Source: Glaciecola sp. (GTDB lineage Bacteria; Pseudomonadota; Gammaproteobacteria; Enterobacterales; Alteromonadaceae). Taken from it: a stretch of DNA of 43,582 nucleotides. Location: the NCBI GenBank assembly GCA_023268935.1, contig JALRKK010000077.1, positions 1-43,582 on the forward strand, written 5' to 3'. Shown here piece after piece: positions 6,967 to 15,755 of the stretch (positions are counted from its first letter, which is position 1; each line of letters opens with the position of its first letter). The position numbers and the translations under genes were made by a program. Under the pieces are notes generated by a model. The model made no database searches, was not told the DNA's origin, and saw only the letters and a program-made list of their open reading frames with translations.

Positions 6967-7755
6967 ATGTGTCAATTAATGGGGATGTCGGCGAATGTGC
7001 CAACAGATGCTTGTTTTAGTTTTACAGGATTAGTCGAACGTGCAGGACGAACCGATGTTCATAAAGATGGATGGGGGATCACTTTCTATCGCGGTAAAGG
7101 CACACAAACCTTTCGCGATCTCACCGCCGGTTCAGATTGCGATGTAGCCGCCTTTCTAAAACAACAATCCATCAAAAGTGATGTCGTCATTGGTCACATA
7201 CGTCAAGCTAATGTTGGCGCATTAGTATTAGAAAACACCCATCCATTTAGCCGAGAACTATGGGGCGAAACATGGACATTTGCGCATAATGGTCAACTTG
7301 AAGAGATCTTTGACAAATTGACCTTATCCAAACGCTATATCCCTGTAGGAACAACGGATAGTGAATACATTTTTTGCTGGTTACTCGGCTGTATAGCCGA
7401 AAAATTTGGCGACCAGAAACCACAAAATGCCAATGTAATATGGGACTATGTATACGAATTATCACATACTCTGCATGCGAGTGGCGTGTGTAATTTTATG
7501 CTTTCTGACGGTCATAGTTTGGTGTCACATTGCTCAAACAATCTACATTGGATCACTCGTCGCGCACCATTTGGGCCTGCTTTGTTGAAAGATATTGCAG
7601 TGACCGTTGACTTTGCCAAAGAAACGACACCTAATGACGTTGTGACCGTATTAGCCACAGAACCCTTAACCACTAATGAAACATGGACTAAAATGCGCCC
7701 CAAAGAAATGTTGGTTTGGGAAAATGGCGAAATTACTATTCGATACCTTAAATAA
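6967..7755 (+). CDS. yafJ: Class II glutamine amidotransferase, YafJ family
   Basis: An Ntn-hydrolase glutamine amidotransferase domain of 262 residues. Cys2 follows Met1 directly (MCQLMGMSAN), as required for a processed N-terminal nucleophile. Further family blocks are DVHKDGWGITFYRG, VIGHIRQANVG (conserved Arg/Asn), ENTHPFSRELWG with TFAHNGQL, and VGTTDSEYIFCWLL. It would release ammonia from glutamine; the acceptor reaction is not established for this family. Ribosome site GAGGTAATGT lies just before ATG. It stands alone, ending 4 bases from the facing rfaH stop. Confidence 0.88.
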   Translation: MCQLMGMSANVPTDACFSFTGLVERAGRTDVHKDGWGITFYRGKGTQTFRDLTAGSDCDVAAFLKQQSIKSDVVIGHIRQANVGALVLENTHPFSRELWGETWTFAHNGQLEEIFDKLTLSKRYIPVGTTDSEYIFCWLLGCIAEKFGDQKPQNANVIWDYVYELSHTLHASGVCNFMLSDGHSLVSHCSNNLHWITRRAPFGPALLKDIAVTVDFAKETTPNDVVTVLATEPLTTNETWTKMRPKEMLVWENGEITIRYLK

Positions 7756-7759
7756 ATAG

Positions 7760-8296
7760 CTAGGCGTCGACTTTTTTGAAGTCTGTGTTGTCGAAAATCA
7801 CTTCGACTGGTTTGTTGATCAGCTCAAGCAACAGTATTGCACGCGCGTCACCCTTAGCTTCTTGATAAATCGCACGCACATTGTTGTATTGTGGATGATT
7901 AATCAATACGATATCGCCTTGCTTAGGTAAATTTTTATCTTTGACCTGAGCCACATCATGCAATGTCTTAAATTGAGTCACCAATAATTCTGGTACCAGC
8001 TGTGGTTCTTTACCACGACGCACAAACCCAATCACGCCACGAGTGGAACGGATCGCAGTAAAATTGTGTTGTTCATAATCAAGTTTGGCAAAAACGTAAT
8101 TAGGAAACAAAGCCTCGATGACTTGAGTTCGCTTACCGCGAACCATCTTTTCGATTTGAGCTTTAGGATAGAAGGCATCTACGCCTTGATTGTTGAGGTG
8201 CATAACTGCACGTTCTTCTTCTTTGCCTTTGCAATACAATAAGAACCAGTATTTGCCTGTTGGAAACAAATCGTTGGATTCTTCGTTATCTTGCAT
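7760..8296 (-). CDS. rfaH: Transcription elongation factor RfaH
   Basis: A NusG paralogue that binds RNA polymerase at ops sites and carries it through long polysaccharide and surface operons. It has an NGN domain (YWFLLYCKGKEEERAVMHLNNQGV, QIEKMVRGKRTQVIEALFPNYVFAKL, RSTRGVIGFVRRG), a linker, then a KOW-like C-terminal domain (GDIVLINHPQYNNVRAIYQEAKGDARAILLLELINK). It is 178 residues against 162 in E. coli, the extra being a short N-terminal extension. The match to E. coli RfaH (VRGKRT, LFPNY, ARxxLLLxLINK) is strong. The gene starts 22 bases after the tRNA-Trp gene on the same strand and probably shares its transcript. Confidence 0.93.
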   Translation of the reverse strand: MQDNEESNDLFPTGKYWFLLYCKGKEEERAVMHLNNQGVDAFYPKAQIEKMVRGKRTQVIEALFPNYVFAKLDYEQHNFTAIRSTRGVIGFVRRGKEPQLVPELLVTQFKTLHDVAQVKDKNLPKQGDIVLINHPQYNNVRAIYQEAKGDARAILLLELINKPVEVIFDNTDFKKVDA

Positions 8297-8318
8297 CTTG
8301 GTTTACCTCGAAGAAAGT

Positions 8319-8395
8319 TGGCAGGGGCGGAGGGATTCGAACCCCCAACCATCGGTTTTGGAGACCGCTGTTCTACCAATTGGAACTACGCCCCT
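8319..8395 (-). tRNA. trpT: tRNA-Trp (CCA anticodon)
   Basis: A 77-base cloverleaf on the minus strand. The acceptor stem AGGGGCG pairs with CGCCCCT, followed by discriminator G and encoded CCA. The anticodon arm contains GGTCTCCAAAACC with anticodon CCA. The T arm is GGGGGTTCGAATCCCTC. It matches bacterial tRNA-Trp closely. It lies between the thiamine kinase gene and rfaH. Confidence 0.96.
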
Positions 8396-8401
8396 ACAAC
8401 G

Positions 8402-8436
8402 GGTGTGCATTATACAAGGGTTAAACTAAAGGTAAA
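8402..8436 (-). promoter_or_regulatory. Promoter of tRNA-Trp (and probably rfaH)
   Basis: On the minus strand: -35 TTTACC (8431-8436), 16-base spacer, perfect -10 TATAAT (8409-8414), then a GC-containing discriminator (GCACACCC) and the tRNA 5' end a few bases on. The GC-rich discriminator is typical of stringently controlled stable-RNA promoters. The -35 box begins just 3 bases after the kinase stop codon. Confidence 0.7.
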
Positions 8437-8439
8437 GCT

Positions 8440-9147
8440 TTAAATGGTCGGGTTAGAAAATTTGCTTACCCATTGTGAATTAATCTCTCGAACGATCGGT
8501 ATGTAGGCATCCACCGCACTGGCTAATTCATAGTTCAGTGGAGATATCCGTGCGCAATAATGCGACAAAAATGCATTCTGCTGCGCGGATGACCAACCAT
8601 TTATGACAACACAATTTGCGATATCATAAGCCCTTTCCGTTGTCCCAGCATATTCCCAATCAACCACTTTCTGCTCAATGATATGCGTCGTTTGTAAATC
8701 ATTGTGGCCAAACACCCTATCGTTTTGCCAATACTCGGGGAGTTTTTCACTCAACTTGGGGTACCATTTGGCACAACTTGCGTCTCGCCCAAGTAATGGT
8801 ATGTGATGCATTCGAGCCATTGCATGTGCAGTTTCCAAAATGTCATCAGCGGAACAACAAGCATTATATATCCACTGCTCTACCCAGATATTCTGATCAA
8901 AATAATACACATTGGGGGCGATTCCATGAACGGCCAATAAAGATTGTAAACGCCAATGAGAATCCCACGAAAAAAGCTCTCCAGCATGAGGTCGAAGTAT
9001 TTTGACCAAAAACTTCTCATCGCCCCAATGATAGCAATAATTTTGATGCGTACCGTCTAACTGAACACTCGATATGTGTTTAGCATCAGGTTGCTGGTGA
9101 GTTATTTGACGTAAAATGTCTAAGCACGCTTGCGCCACTGTCGCCAT
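8440..9147 (-). CDS. Thiamine kinase-like / aminoglycoside-choline phosphotransferase family protein
   Basis: A small-molecule kinase of the choline kinase/APH fold, about 235 residues from Met at 9147. The longer open frame to 9213 would put a membrane-like tail inside the transporter gene and is unlikely. Lys in FLVKILRP is the nucleotide-binding lysine candidate. The catalytic (Brenner) block is FGHNDLQTTHII and the metal-binding block is VVDWEYAGTTERAYDIAN. Last gene of the TPP-riboswitch-led operon; it overlaps the transporter gene by 28 bases. It probably phosphorylates imported thiamine, trapping it in the cell. The usual Asn after HNDL is not at the expected place (THI instead of GNI). 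Confidence 0.75.
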   Translation of the reverse strand: MATVAQACLDILRQITHQQPDAKHISSVQLDGTHQNYCYHWGDEKFLVKILRPHAGELFSWDSHWRLQSLLAVHGIAPNVYYFDQNIWVEQWIYNACCSADDILETAHAMARMHHIPLLGRDASCAKWYPKLSEKLPEYWQNDRVFGHNDLQTTHIIEQKVVDWEYAGTTERAYDIANCVVINGWSSAQQNAFLSHYCARISPLNYELASAVDAYIPIVREINSQWVSKFSNPTI

Positions 9148-9683
9148 CCAAAAACTGAAAATACCAGATACACAAAGTACAAACCAACGGTAAACCACAA
9201 GGCATATTGCCAATATAGGAGCATGGCTAGAGTATTAATTATCATCCAATACACCCAATTAGACAGGTATTTATGTGCCACTAACACTGTCGTCATAACG
9301 GAAAATACCATAATCAACGCATCTAATGTTGCCCAGTCCAACCAAGCCTGTTCTGACCAAAAGACCAAGGTACATACTATCGCCAATCCCGTTACGACAT
9401 AAGTAACATGCCATTGCGAGGAGCGACTAGAAATGTCTCCAATTTGTGCTTTGTTACCATATGTCCATTGCCAATAACCATATACCGCCATACCCATGTA
9501 ATACACATTTAACCCAGCACTGTACCACAAGGTAGAATCCCAAAATACATAGGTATAAATTGCTGTACTCACAAAGGCTGCCGGCCAAGCAATTGGCCAC
9601 TCTTGGCTCACCGCATAAATATAAAGTATACCTAATAATGCTGCGACGGCTTCGAGCCAAGAGATGGACAATAATTCTAACAT
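9120..9683 (-). CDS. pnuT: PnuC-family vitamin transporter, probable thiamine transporter PnuT
   Basis: A 187-residue inner-membrane protein of the PnuC family with about seven hydrophobic segments and many Trp/Tyr residues. Family features are the early EAVAALLGILYIYAVSQEWPIAWPAA, the WYSAGLNVYYMGMAVYGYWQW segment and the NWVYWMIINTLAMLLYW substrate-site segment. PnuC members facilitate entry of nicotinamide riboside, riboflavin or thiamine. The TPP riboswitch, TonB receptor upstream and kinase downstream make thiamine the likely cargo. The start overlaps the receptor stop (TAATG), so translation is coupled. Confidence 0.85.
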   Translation of the reverse strand: MLELLSISWLEAVAALLGILYIYAVSQEWPIAWPAAFVSTAIYTYVFWDSTLWYSAGLNVYYMGMAVYGYWQWTYGNKAQIGDISSRSSQWHVTYVVTGLAIVCTLVFWSEQAWLDWATLDALIMVFSVMTTVLVAHKYLSNWVYWMIINTLAMLLYWQYALWFTVGLYFVYLVFSVFGWRQWRKRA

Positions 9684-11743
9684 TAGAATTCCAGGTTGAA
9701 GTTCACACCGAAACGACGACCATTGCCGAATTGATAGTATGGCTCAGGTTGCGCATAGTAATCTCTAGGGTCATTTGAAAAGCCACCAAAACCTCTGGTG
9801 TAGTATTGTGTATCAAAGAGATTTTTTCCCCAGAAACTGATTGTGTATGGCCCGACATCTTTGGTCAATGTTAAATGGGTCAACACATAGGCTGGATTAA
9901 TTTCATCATGCCCGTCGCTGAAACGATGTGATGATTTGCCTTCCACTACTAGATATCCTTGCCACGTTTCAGACAAGCCTAAATTAGCAAATAAATGAAA
10001 ACTTCCGCGAGGTGATTGCGCTTGTTGTTGCTTGGTAACTTGGGTACCGTCTGCTCGGGTAAAACCGTTAAAATACGCATCCAGATAACCCACATCTGCC
10101 CCAAACTCAATCTGAGAGTCTGGCTGCCAACGAACTTCTAACTCTACGCCACGATTAGTACCATTGTCAGCGTTATCAATAATATCGATAAATTGTACCG
10201 AATTATCAGGGCCTTGAATCACCGCAAAATCACTGATTTGTGTATTTTTGCGTACCATTTGGAAAATAGCTAAGCGAGACGATAGTTGCTTAGTTTGATA
10301 CTTGGCACCCAATTCATAATTCCAGTTGTATTCCGCATCATAAGTTCTTTGCGCGTTACTCACTGCTTCACTTGGGTTAAACCCACCGGCTTTATAGCCA
10401 CGGCTAATGCTGCCGTAATACGTTAATCCAGGTTGACGATAGCTCAGACCAATTTTACCACCGAGCAACGTTTCTGATTGCTTTTCAGAAAAACCAGAAT
10501 TATCTTGGTATTCAGCAGTGAATCGTTCTAGACGCACACCTGCTTCAGCCAACAAGTTGTTTGCTAGTGGATAGTTATATTGACCGAATAGTGCGGTTGT
10601 TTCTGGCTCATAGCGACTTGTAAAATCATTGTCTGCATAAGTATACTGTCTCAGTAAATTTTCATCACTGGCTTTAAATTGAGCCCCCAAGGTCCAATGG
10701 TCTTGTTCCAGATCTTGTTGTGATCGCGCAATCACCGCCAAAGAATGATTGTCTCGATCTCTATAGTAGGCATCAACTGAACTGTATTCCCATGGGTGAA
10801 AACCAACATAGGTCCAATCCTCATCATAGCTGTATAGACTATTCGAAGAAAGAGCAGCGCCACTTACAGTGAGTGTTCCCCAATGATAATCCGTCATACT
10901 CGATAAAGTAATCCCTTCCCCTTTGAGCCGATCATGCCCTGGTTCATCAGCTTGAGAAACATTATCGTTATCCAATGAAAAGGCGTCATAGCCATTATTG
11001 ACGTAACCGTGAAACAGATTCAGAGTGAATGCTTGCTGTGCTGAGGATTGGTAATGAAATGCCAGACGGGCATTCGTCTCTTTGATGTCATGAGTATCAT
11101 CACGCTGTAAATAGGCGTTTTTGACAAAGCCATTACTTTGATATTGCTGTACAGCAATACGTGCATTGAGTGAATCAGACAATGCTTGAGAGTAGGCTGC
11201 AGAGACAAATAGTGTCTCATCTTGTGCCAACCCTAAACGCAGATATCCTTGCGGTTCTGCAGACGGAGCAATCGACACAAAATTAACTACCCCTGCAAGG
11301 CCATTTGCACCATGAGCGGTCGCCTGTGGCCCTCGTAACACCTCAACCTGCGCCACGTCAAAGATCGTAGCTAACGCGCCCAAACCACTTATATCAAGAC
11401 CGTCCAGCATCATTCCAACGGATGGATTGATCGGCTCAGCAAATTGACTGCGCTCACCAATGCCTCGAATTTGAATAAAACGAGCCCGTGAGGCGCCAGA
11501 GCTCAAATTAACATTAGCAATACCGGACAAGATATCTTCACTGTGAAAAGCCTGTCGCGTCTGTAAAGTCGATGCATCAATCACGGATGCGCTCTGGGAG
11601 AGTTCTGACAAAGCTAATGCAGAGAAGTCTCCATTAACGGTGATGGTTTCGATTCTTTCAGCCAAATTGTCCTCGGTAGCAAACACTAGAGCCTGACTGG
11701 CAATAGCAGAGGTGATGGCTAAAGATAAAAATGTGTATTTCAT
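9683..11743 (-). CDS. TonB-dependent receptor, probable thiamine outer-membrane transporter
   Basis: A 686-residue outer-membrane receptor. It has a signal peptide (SAIASQALVFA), a plug domain (ETITVNGDFSA; LSGIANVNLSSGASRARFIQIRGIGE; VEVLRGPQATAHGANGLAGVVNF), then a 22-strand-type barrel. It ends in the terminal Phe signature GRRFGVNFNLEF. It is the first gene behind a TPP riboswitch and is translationally coupled to the PnuT-like gene. Such receptors (omr1 in comparative-genomic work on thiamine regulation) are assigned to thiamine or precursor uptake. Energy would come from a TonB system such as the one at 17048-18602. Confidence 0.88.
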   Translation of the reverse strand: MKYTFLSLAITSAIASQALVFATEDNLAERIETITVNGDFSALALSELSQSASVIDASTLQTRQAFHSEDILSGIANVNLSSGASRARFIQIRGIGERSQFAEPINPSVGMMLDGLDISGLGALATIFDVAQVEVLRGPQATAHGANGLAGVVNFVSIAPSAEPQGYLRLGLAQDETLFVSAAYSQALSDSLNARIAVQQYQSNGFVKNAYLQRDDTHDIKETNARLAFHYQSSAQQAFTLNLFHGYVNNGYDAFSLDNDNVSQADEPGHDRLKGEGITLSSMTDYHWGTLTVSGAALSSNSLYSYDEDWTYVGFHPWEYSSVDAYYRDRDNHSLAVIARSQQDLEQDHWTLGAQFKASDENLLRQYTYADNDFTSRYEPETTALFGQYNYPLANNLLAEAGVRLERFTAEYQDNSGFSEKQSETLLGGKIGLSYRQPGLTYYGSISRGYKAGGFNPSEAVSNAQRTYDAEYNWNYELGAKYQTKQLSSRLAIFQMVRKNTQISDFAVIQGPDNSVQFIDIIDNADNGTNRGVELEVRWQPDSQIEFGADVGYLDAYFNGFTRADGTQVTKQQQAQSPRGSFHLFANLGLSETWQGYLVVEGKSSHRFSDGHDEINPAYVLTHLTLTKDVGPYTISFWGKNLFDTQYYTRGFGGFSNDPRDYYAQPEPYYQFGNGRRFGVNFNLEF

Positions 11744-11819
11744 TATTGGATCTCATTATGTTAAATGTATTAATAACAAACGGATCCGGTTTCGGAAGGT
11801 TAAATTAGATAGGTCTCAA

Positions 11820-11921
11820 CCAATTCCTACGCCGGCATTATCCGGATCAGGTGTAAGGGTTTCATGTGATCTCAGCCTTAACCTGAACACAAAAAATCAG
11901 GTAAAGCACCCCTTGGCAGGC
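11820..11921 (-). promoter_or_regulatory. TPP (THI-element) riboswitch
   Basis: Minus-strand sequence carries the conserved THI elements in order: AAGGGGTGCTTT (P2 side), GGCTGAGATCACA, ACCCTTACACCTGATC and GGATAATGCCGGCGTAGGAA. The P3 arm is extended by a stem around CCTGATTTTTTGTGTTCAGG. It lies 76 bases upstream of the TonB receptor ATG. The expression platform is not certain. GGATC just downstream could pair with GATCC immediately before the start codon, suggesting translational control; no terminator with a U-run is visible. Confidence 0.93.
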
Positions 11922-11979
11922 ACGAAGATAGCAATGAATGCATTAGAATTCAAGCTATCTTAAAAAAGAAAGTGGGGGG

Positions 11980-13701
11980 TTAACGCATAGGAATCGAGAT
12001 ATTAAATTCTATAAATGGCTCGTTTTCGATAATGATGCTTTTACAATTTAAGATCCATTGATTTTTTTCACAAATTTCTCTGACTAAGCCCAGACCAAGG
12101 CCAACACCATCTTGCTCGCTATCACCTGAACGAACGTATTTAGTAAATAACTTACTGCGCTCTTCATCATTCATCAATGGACAAGAATTTCGCACATCGA
12201 TTTGGAAAAAACCATCGTGACAATACCAATCAACGATCACTATACCATTCGCAGTTGTATATTTTGCGGTGTTACTGAATAGGTTTTCTAACACAATTTG
12301 ATATGAGGCTAAATCTTCTACTAAAGAAATCAAGTCATACTGATTACCTTGCAGAACAAAATCTAAGTTTTTTCTATCCAGTAAAGGCCTATAACGAGTA
12401 ATAATGGCATTTAGCTCATTAACCATATTGATCTTCTGCGGGGCCAAGTCTCTCGACTGAAACTGTTTAATAGTCAAAATCCGATCGATGATACTTTGAA
12501 TACGCTGCGTGTTGCGCTGAATAACCTGTAAATTTTCACGTATATCAGGATCGACACTGTCATCTGATAAAAGCTGCTGAGTCGGCGATGAGATGAGGGT
12601 AAGCGGTGTTTTAAGTTCATGTGCAATGAAACCAAATAAATCCGAGCGGTTTTTGATGTTTTCTCGAAGCTTTGCATTCACCGTTTGCAAATAACTATGT
12701 TTTCTAACCACATTGTTATGTAACTTCTCGAATACAATAAGATTTAAGATCAAATATACCGTCATAAGGCCAATGAGCCCCCAATTTAGGGTCTCATACT
12801 GTATTGATTGTTCGAGCACAATGTTTAATTTTGAATCAAACAGGGAAACATCAAACCGTTTTTGAATCGTCATTATGGAGTTGTCAACGATTTCAGGGCT
12901 GCCATAAACAAGTGCCTGATCCAAGTAATCAATAGTGACTTGCATGTTGAGATTTGGTAAAAACTCCTGCAAATGGGAAACAAGCATCTCGTGTTCAAAC
13001 AATATGGTTGACAACAAAGCATTATCTACATCATCAGTGTTAGATACATACCTTGAAACTTGGTTAATCGAGAAAGCATATCCCCCCTGGATCATTTCAA
13101 ATGTTTCCATGGTTAATGTATCTCGTGTTATTGGCTCTCCTCTTTGTGTCTGCTTATTATCGCGTGCTGATGCAAATAAAGGCTGTAATTTTTGAACGTT
13201 TGAGACATCAAGACCAATAACACTGTTGACTGGGCTAACATCAGGGTGTACCCAAGTAATCACGTAATTTAATTCATCTGGGTGCTTCGGTTTTAAAAAC
13301 AGTTTGCCCTTATCTGAAACCATTATCTGTTTTAATTGAAATGCTGGGGATAACATTGACTCTATTGTGGACTCGTCAAGTGTTTCAATTTGCCCAATCA
13401 TATAAATATATGGATGTGTTGTGATTAAACTCTTGGCAAAATCGTGTTTTTGTAGTGAACTTGGAGACGGTGTCTGAGCAATAAATGCCGAAAAACTGTC
13501 AATAACTTGAATGATTGACGTTTCAAACGTCTCAACTTGATTCACAAAATGTTGTCGATCAACATCTAGCTGGGATTCAATATGCAAGATTTCATGACGA
13601 ACCACAACAAAACATAAAAATACATACAGTATGGCGATACTAATATTGCGAGCTAAGCGAAGCTTTTTTAGTGTTCTACTGGAGCTATTGGTTTTATTCA
13701 T
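11980..13701 (-). CDS. Orphan membrane sensor histidine kinase with CHASE-like periplasmic domain
   Basis: A two-transmembrane sensor kinase (numbering from the alternative GTG at 13734): TM1 about 29-46, a 270-residue periplasmic domain with VIGLDVSNVQ typical of CHASE domains, and TM2 about 317-334. Then a dimerisation/phosphoacceptor helix with His372 (FGFIAHELKTPL) and an ATPase domain (N-box LENLFSNTAKY, G-box GVGLGLGLV). There is no receiver or PAS domain. ATG at 13701 is preferred because the GTG at 13734 lies 1 base from the tmcA ATG. No response regulator is nearby, so its partner is elsewhere. CHASE domains sense small ligands; the ligand here is unknown. Confidence 0.85.
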   Translation of the reverse strand: MNKTNSSSRTLKKLRLARNISIAILYVFLCFVVVRHEILHIESQLDVDRQHFVNQVETFETSIIQVIDSFSAFIAQTPSPSSLQKHDFAKSLITTHPYIYMIGQIETLDESTIESMLSPAFQLKQIMVSDKGKLFLKPKHPDELNYVITWVHPDVSPVNSVIGLDVSNVQKLQPLFASARDNKQTQRGEPITRDTLTMETFEMIQGGYAFSINQVSRYVSNTDDVDNALLSTILFEHEMLVSHLQEFLPNLNMQVTIDYLDQALVYGSPEIVDNSIMTIQKRFDVSLFDSKLNIVLEQSIQYETLNWGLIGLMTVYLILNLIVFEKLHNNVVRKHSYLQTVNAKLRENIKNRSDLFGFIAHELKTPLTLISSPTQQLLSDDSVDPDIRENLQVIQRNTQRIQSIIDRILTIKQFQSRDLAPQKINMVNELNAIITRYRPLLDRKNLDFVLQGNQYDLISLVEDLASYQIVLENLFSNTAKYTTANGIVIVDWYCHDGFFQIDVRNSCPLMNDEERSKLFTKYVRSGDSEQDGVGLGLGLVREICEKNQWILNCKSIIIENEPFIEFNISIPMR

Positions 13702-13735
13702 ATAAAGGTAATGACGACTGGCTCGAAAATCCACA

Positions 13736-15703
13736 ATGGCTTTGATATATTTGCATACCGAACAGAATAAAGAAAAGCGCGTGTCTAGACAAATTATTAT
13801 TTTCTCGGATTATTCAAAGATCCGTGAATATGTACTCCTTCAAACAACGGGTCATCATTCGGCGCGTATTTTTTACCTTGGTGAACATCAGGATTTGGCT
13901 ACGTATTGTACGACGTCCCTTTCTCCTAAGCATTACACGCAAGCCCTTGGACAAGAGTTTGATCTGGTTATTTTTGATATGACAGGTGTTTCTGGTTTTC
14001 GTCTTCAGTCCCTTCTAGCGGTAAGCGGCACCGTTAAAGCAAATGGCACATTATGTATTATTGAACCGAATACAACATACACAGGCATTTCTCTGAGTTA
14101 TCCACTTAATCAATCACTGGTTTGTTCATCATTGTGGGACTATCTCAAACAGCACATAACATCTATTTTTCCAAATTATCACATCGAGGTTTCGAAGTCG
14201 GATAATGTCGCAGCAGTACATAGTAATAAACAATTTTTAGAACAAATTAATATTGCAATACAAGAACAAACTAGCGCACTGCAATCTATTGTCAACCACC
14301 TGGAATGCTCTAACGAAAAGGACAAAAATGTAGTGGTCATGGCACAACGAGGACGAGGTAAATCTCATTTGCTTGCTCGACTCGCATTTCAGCTTTTAAA
14401 CTCTGGAAATAAGGTGCTATGTATCCAACAACATCATAATAACAATGACGTTCTCAAAACGACGCTTGAGCACTTTACCAAAGAAACCATTCCAAGAAAT
14501 CGGTGCATATCGGTCGCCACTGGAGAGCTTGCACTTACCTCTCCAGATAATTCGTTGATACAAAATCAATGGGATGTAATTCTAGTAGATGAAGCAGCAT
14601 CTTACAGTCTTTTAGTACTTAAAAAAATACAAGCACTACAAGGTGCAAAAGTCTACAGTACAACGACACATGGCTATGAAGGAACCGGCCAAGGATTTAA
14701 AAGAATATTTGTAGATGGATTATCCTCTTATCACCTTATTCAGCTAACAACTGCATTTCGTTTTCAAATCCCCTGTCCAATTGAATCTGCCTTAGCGTTA
14801 GAAGCGCAAAACACGGTCTCACTTAATGATGGCATTCATCAGATAACAAAGGACTCTGATATATTACTTGCCTGTTATTCACTATTAAGTGAAGCCCACT
14901 ACCAAACCCGTCCAGATGATTTACAACGATTGTTTGATTGTCCAAATACTCATTGTATCGTGCATGTTGAAAAATCACAGATTACTGGCGTTTTAATATA
15001 TTTTGTGGAAAACCTTGAGGCAGAAAGTGATGCACTTAAAACTCTGATCATTTCTGGCACAAGACGAGTGCAAGGACATCTAGGACTACAACAACTTGCG
15101 CACACTTACCGAGCCCAAGGAATACTCGAACAAACCCATTGGCGCATCAATCGTATAGCAGTAACACATAATAAACGAAGACAAGGTATTGGTTCTCAAT
15201 TGGTGCAAGATTTGTTAAACCGTGCTCGCAAAGATAACATTGAAGTGACCAGCTCTTTTTCTTTACAAAAACACATTCAATATTTTTGGCAACGTAATGG
15301 CTTTGCAGTCATACGATATGGTAGGCAAGCTAATACCGCTTCGGGCATGCAAAATGTCATTGTCATTCATCGGCACGATCAACAACTGCTTCATGATCTA
15401 GATGCGTTCATTGCACTGCAAAGACAGTGGGCGAATTCTCAGACTCTGAGTGCCAAACTCTTGGAAAGGCTTGTCAAACACAAAGATATACTCATGGCCA
15501 TCCTAGACGACTTCAAAATGGACAAAAGGCATTTTGATAACGCTGATTATGCATTGATGGGCCTACATTTAATGGGTTGTATTAAAAGTAAGACATTATC
15601 AATTTGGTATGAAAATCAGGAACTAACCGCAGAGCAACGGTACCGAAAAATCGGTTGCCATGGCAAGGCTGAACTTGTTAAACGAATCAAATCAGAAATA
15701 TAA
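13736..15703 (+). CDS. tmcA: tRNA(Met) cytidine acetyltransferase TmcA
   Basis: Makes N4-acetylcytidine at the wobble position of elongator tRNA-Met using acetyl-CoA and ATP. 655 residues, close to E. coli TmcA. It has an N-terminal DUF1726 domain (FDLVIFDMTGVSGFRLQSLLAVSGTVKANG), then an RNA-helicase-like ATPase. The ATPase has Walker A QRGRGKS at 204-210, Walker B ILVDEAA and TTTHGYEGTGQGF. A GNAT domain follows (INRIAVTHNKRRQGIGSQLV, YFWQRNGFAVIRYG), then a C-terminal tRNA-binding domain. The ribosome site is weak. It is head to head with the histidine kinase, so their promoters must lie within each other's 5' coding sequence. Confidence 0.93.
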   Translation: MALIYLHTEQNKEKRVSRQIIIFSDYSKIREYVLLQTTGHHSARIFYLGEHQDLATYCTTSLSPKHYTQALGQEFDLVIFDMTGVSGFRLQSLLAVSGTVKANGTLCIIEPNTTYTGISLSYPLNQSLVCSSLWDYLKQHITSIFPNYHIEVSKSDNVAAVHSNKQFLEQINIAIQEQTSALQSIVNHLECSNEKDKNVVVMAQRGRGKSHLLARLAFQLLNSGNKVLCIQQHHNNNDVLKTTLEHFTKETIPRNRCISVATGELALTSPDNSLIQNQWDVILVDEAASYSLLVLKKIQALQGAKVYSTTTHGYEGTGQGFKRIFVDGLSSYHLIQLTTAFRFQIPCPIESALALEAQNTVSLNDGIHQITKDSDILLACYSLLSEAHYQTRPDDLQRLFDCPNTHCIVHVEKSQITGVLIYFVENLEAESDALKTLIISGTRRVQGHLGLQQLAHTYRAQGILEQTHWRINRIAVTHNKRRQGIGSQLVQDLLNRARKDNIEVTSSFSLQKHIQYFWQRNGFAVIRYGRQANTASGMQNVIVIHRHDQQLLHDLDAFIALQRQWANSQTLSAKLLERLVKHKDILMAILDDFKMDKRHFDNADYALMGLHLMGCIKSKTLSIWYENQELTAEQRYRKIGCHGKAELVKRIKSEI

Positions 15704-15735
15704 AAAAAGCTGGACTCAATGAGACCAGCTTTTTA
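15703..15735. terminator. Bidirectional Rho-independent terminator
   Basis: AAAAAGCTGG ... CCAGCTTTTT inverted repeat (stem arms 15704-15713 and 15725-15734). The 11-base middle can extend the stem through CTCA/TGAG. It begins on the tmcA stop codon and lies before the convergent TPR gene end. A-run and T-run on both sides make it usable in either direction. Confidence 0.85.
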
Positions 15736-15755
15736 CTAACTTAGAAAATCAGATA

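Noticed and set aside
8179-8379. Minus-strand frame covering the tRNA-Trp gene
   Set aside because: It runs through the tRNA and the 5' end of rfaH in another frame; a shadow of both.
11712-11963. 83-codon plus-strand frame over the thiamine riboswitch
   Set aside because: It is antisense to the TPP riboswitch and receptor leader, and its composition follows the RNA structure rather than protein coding.
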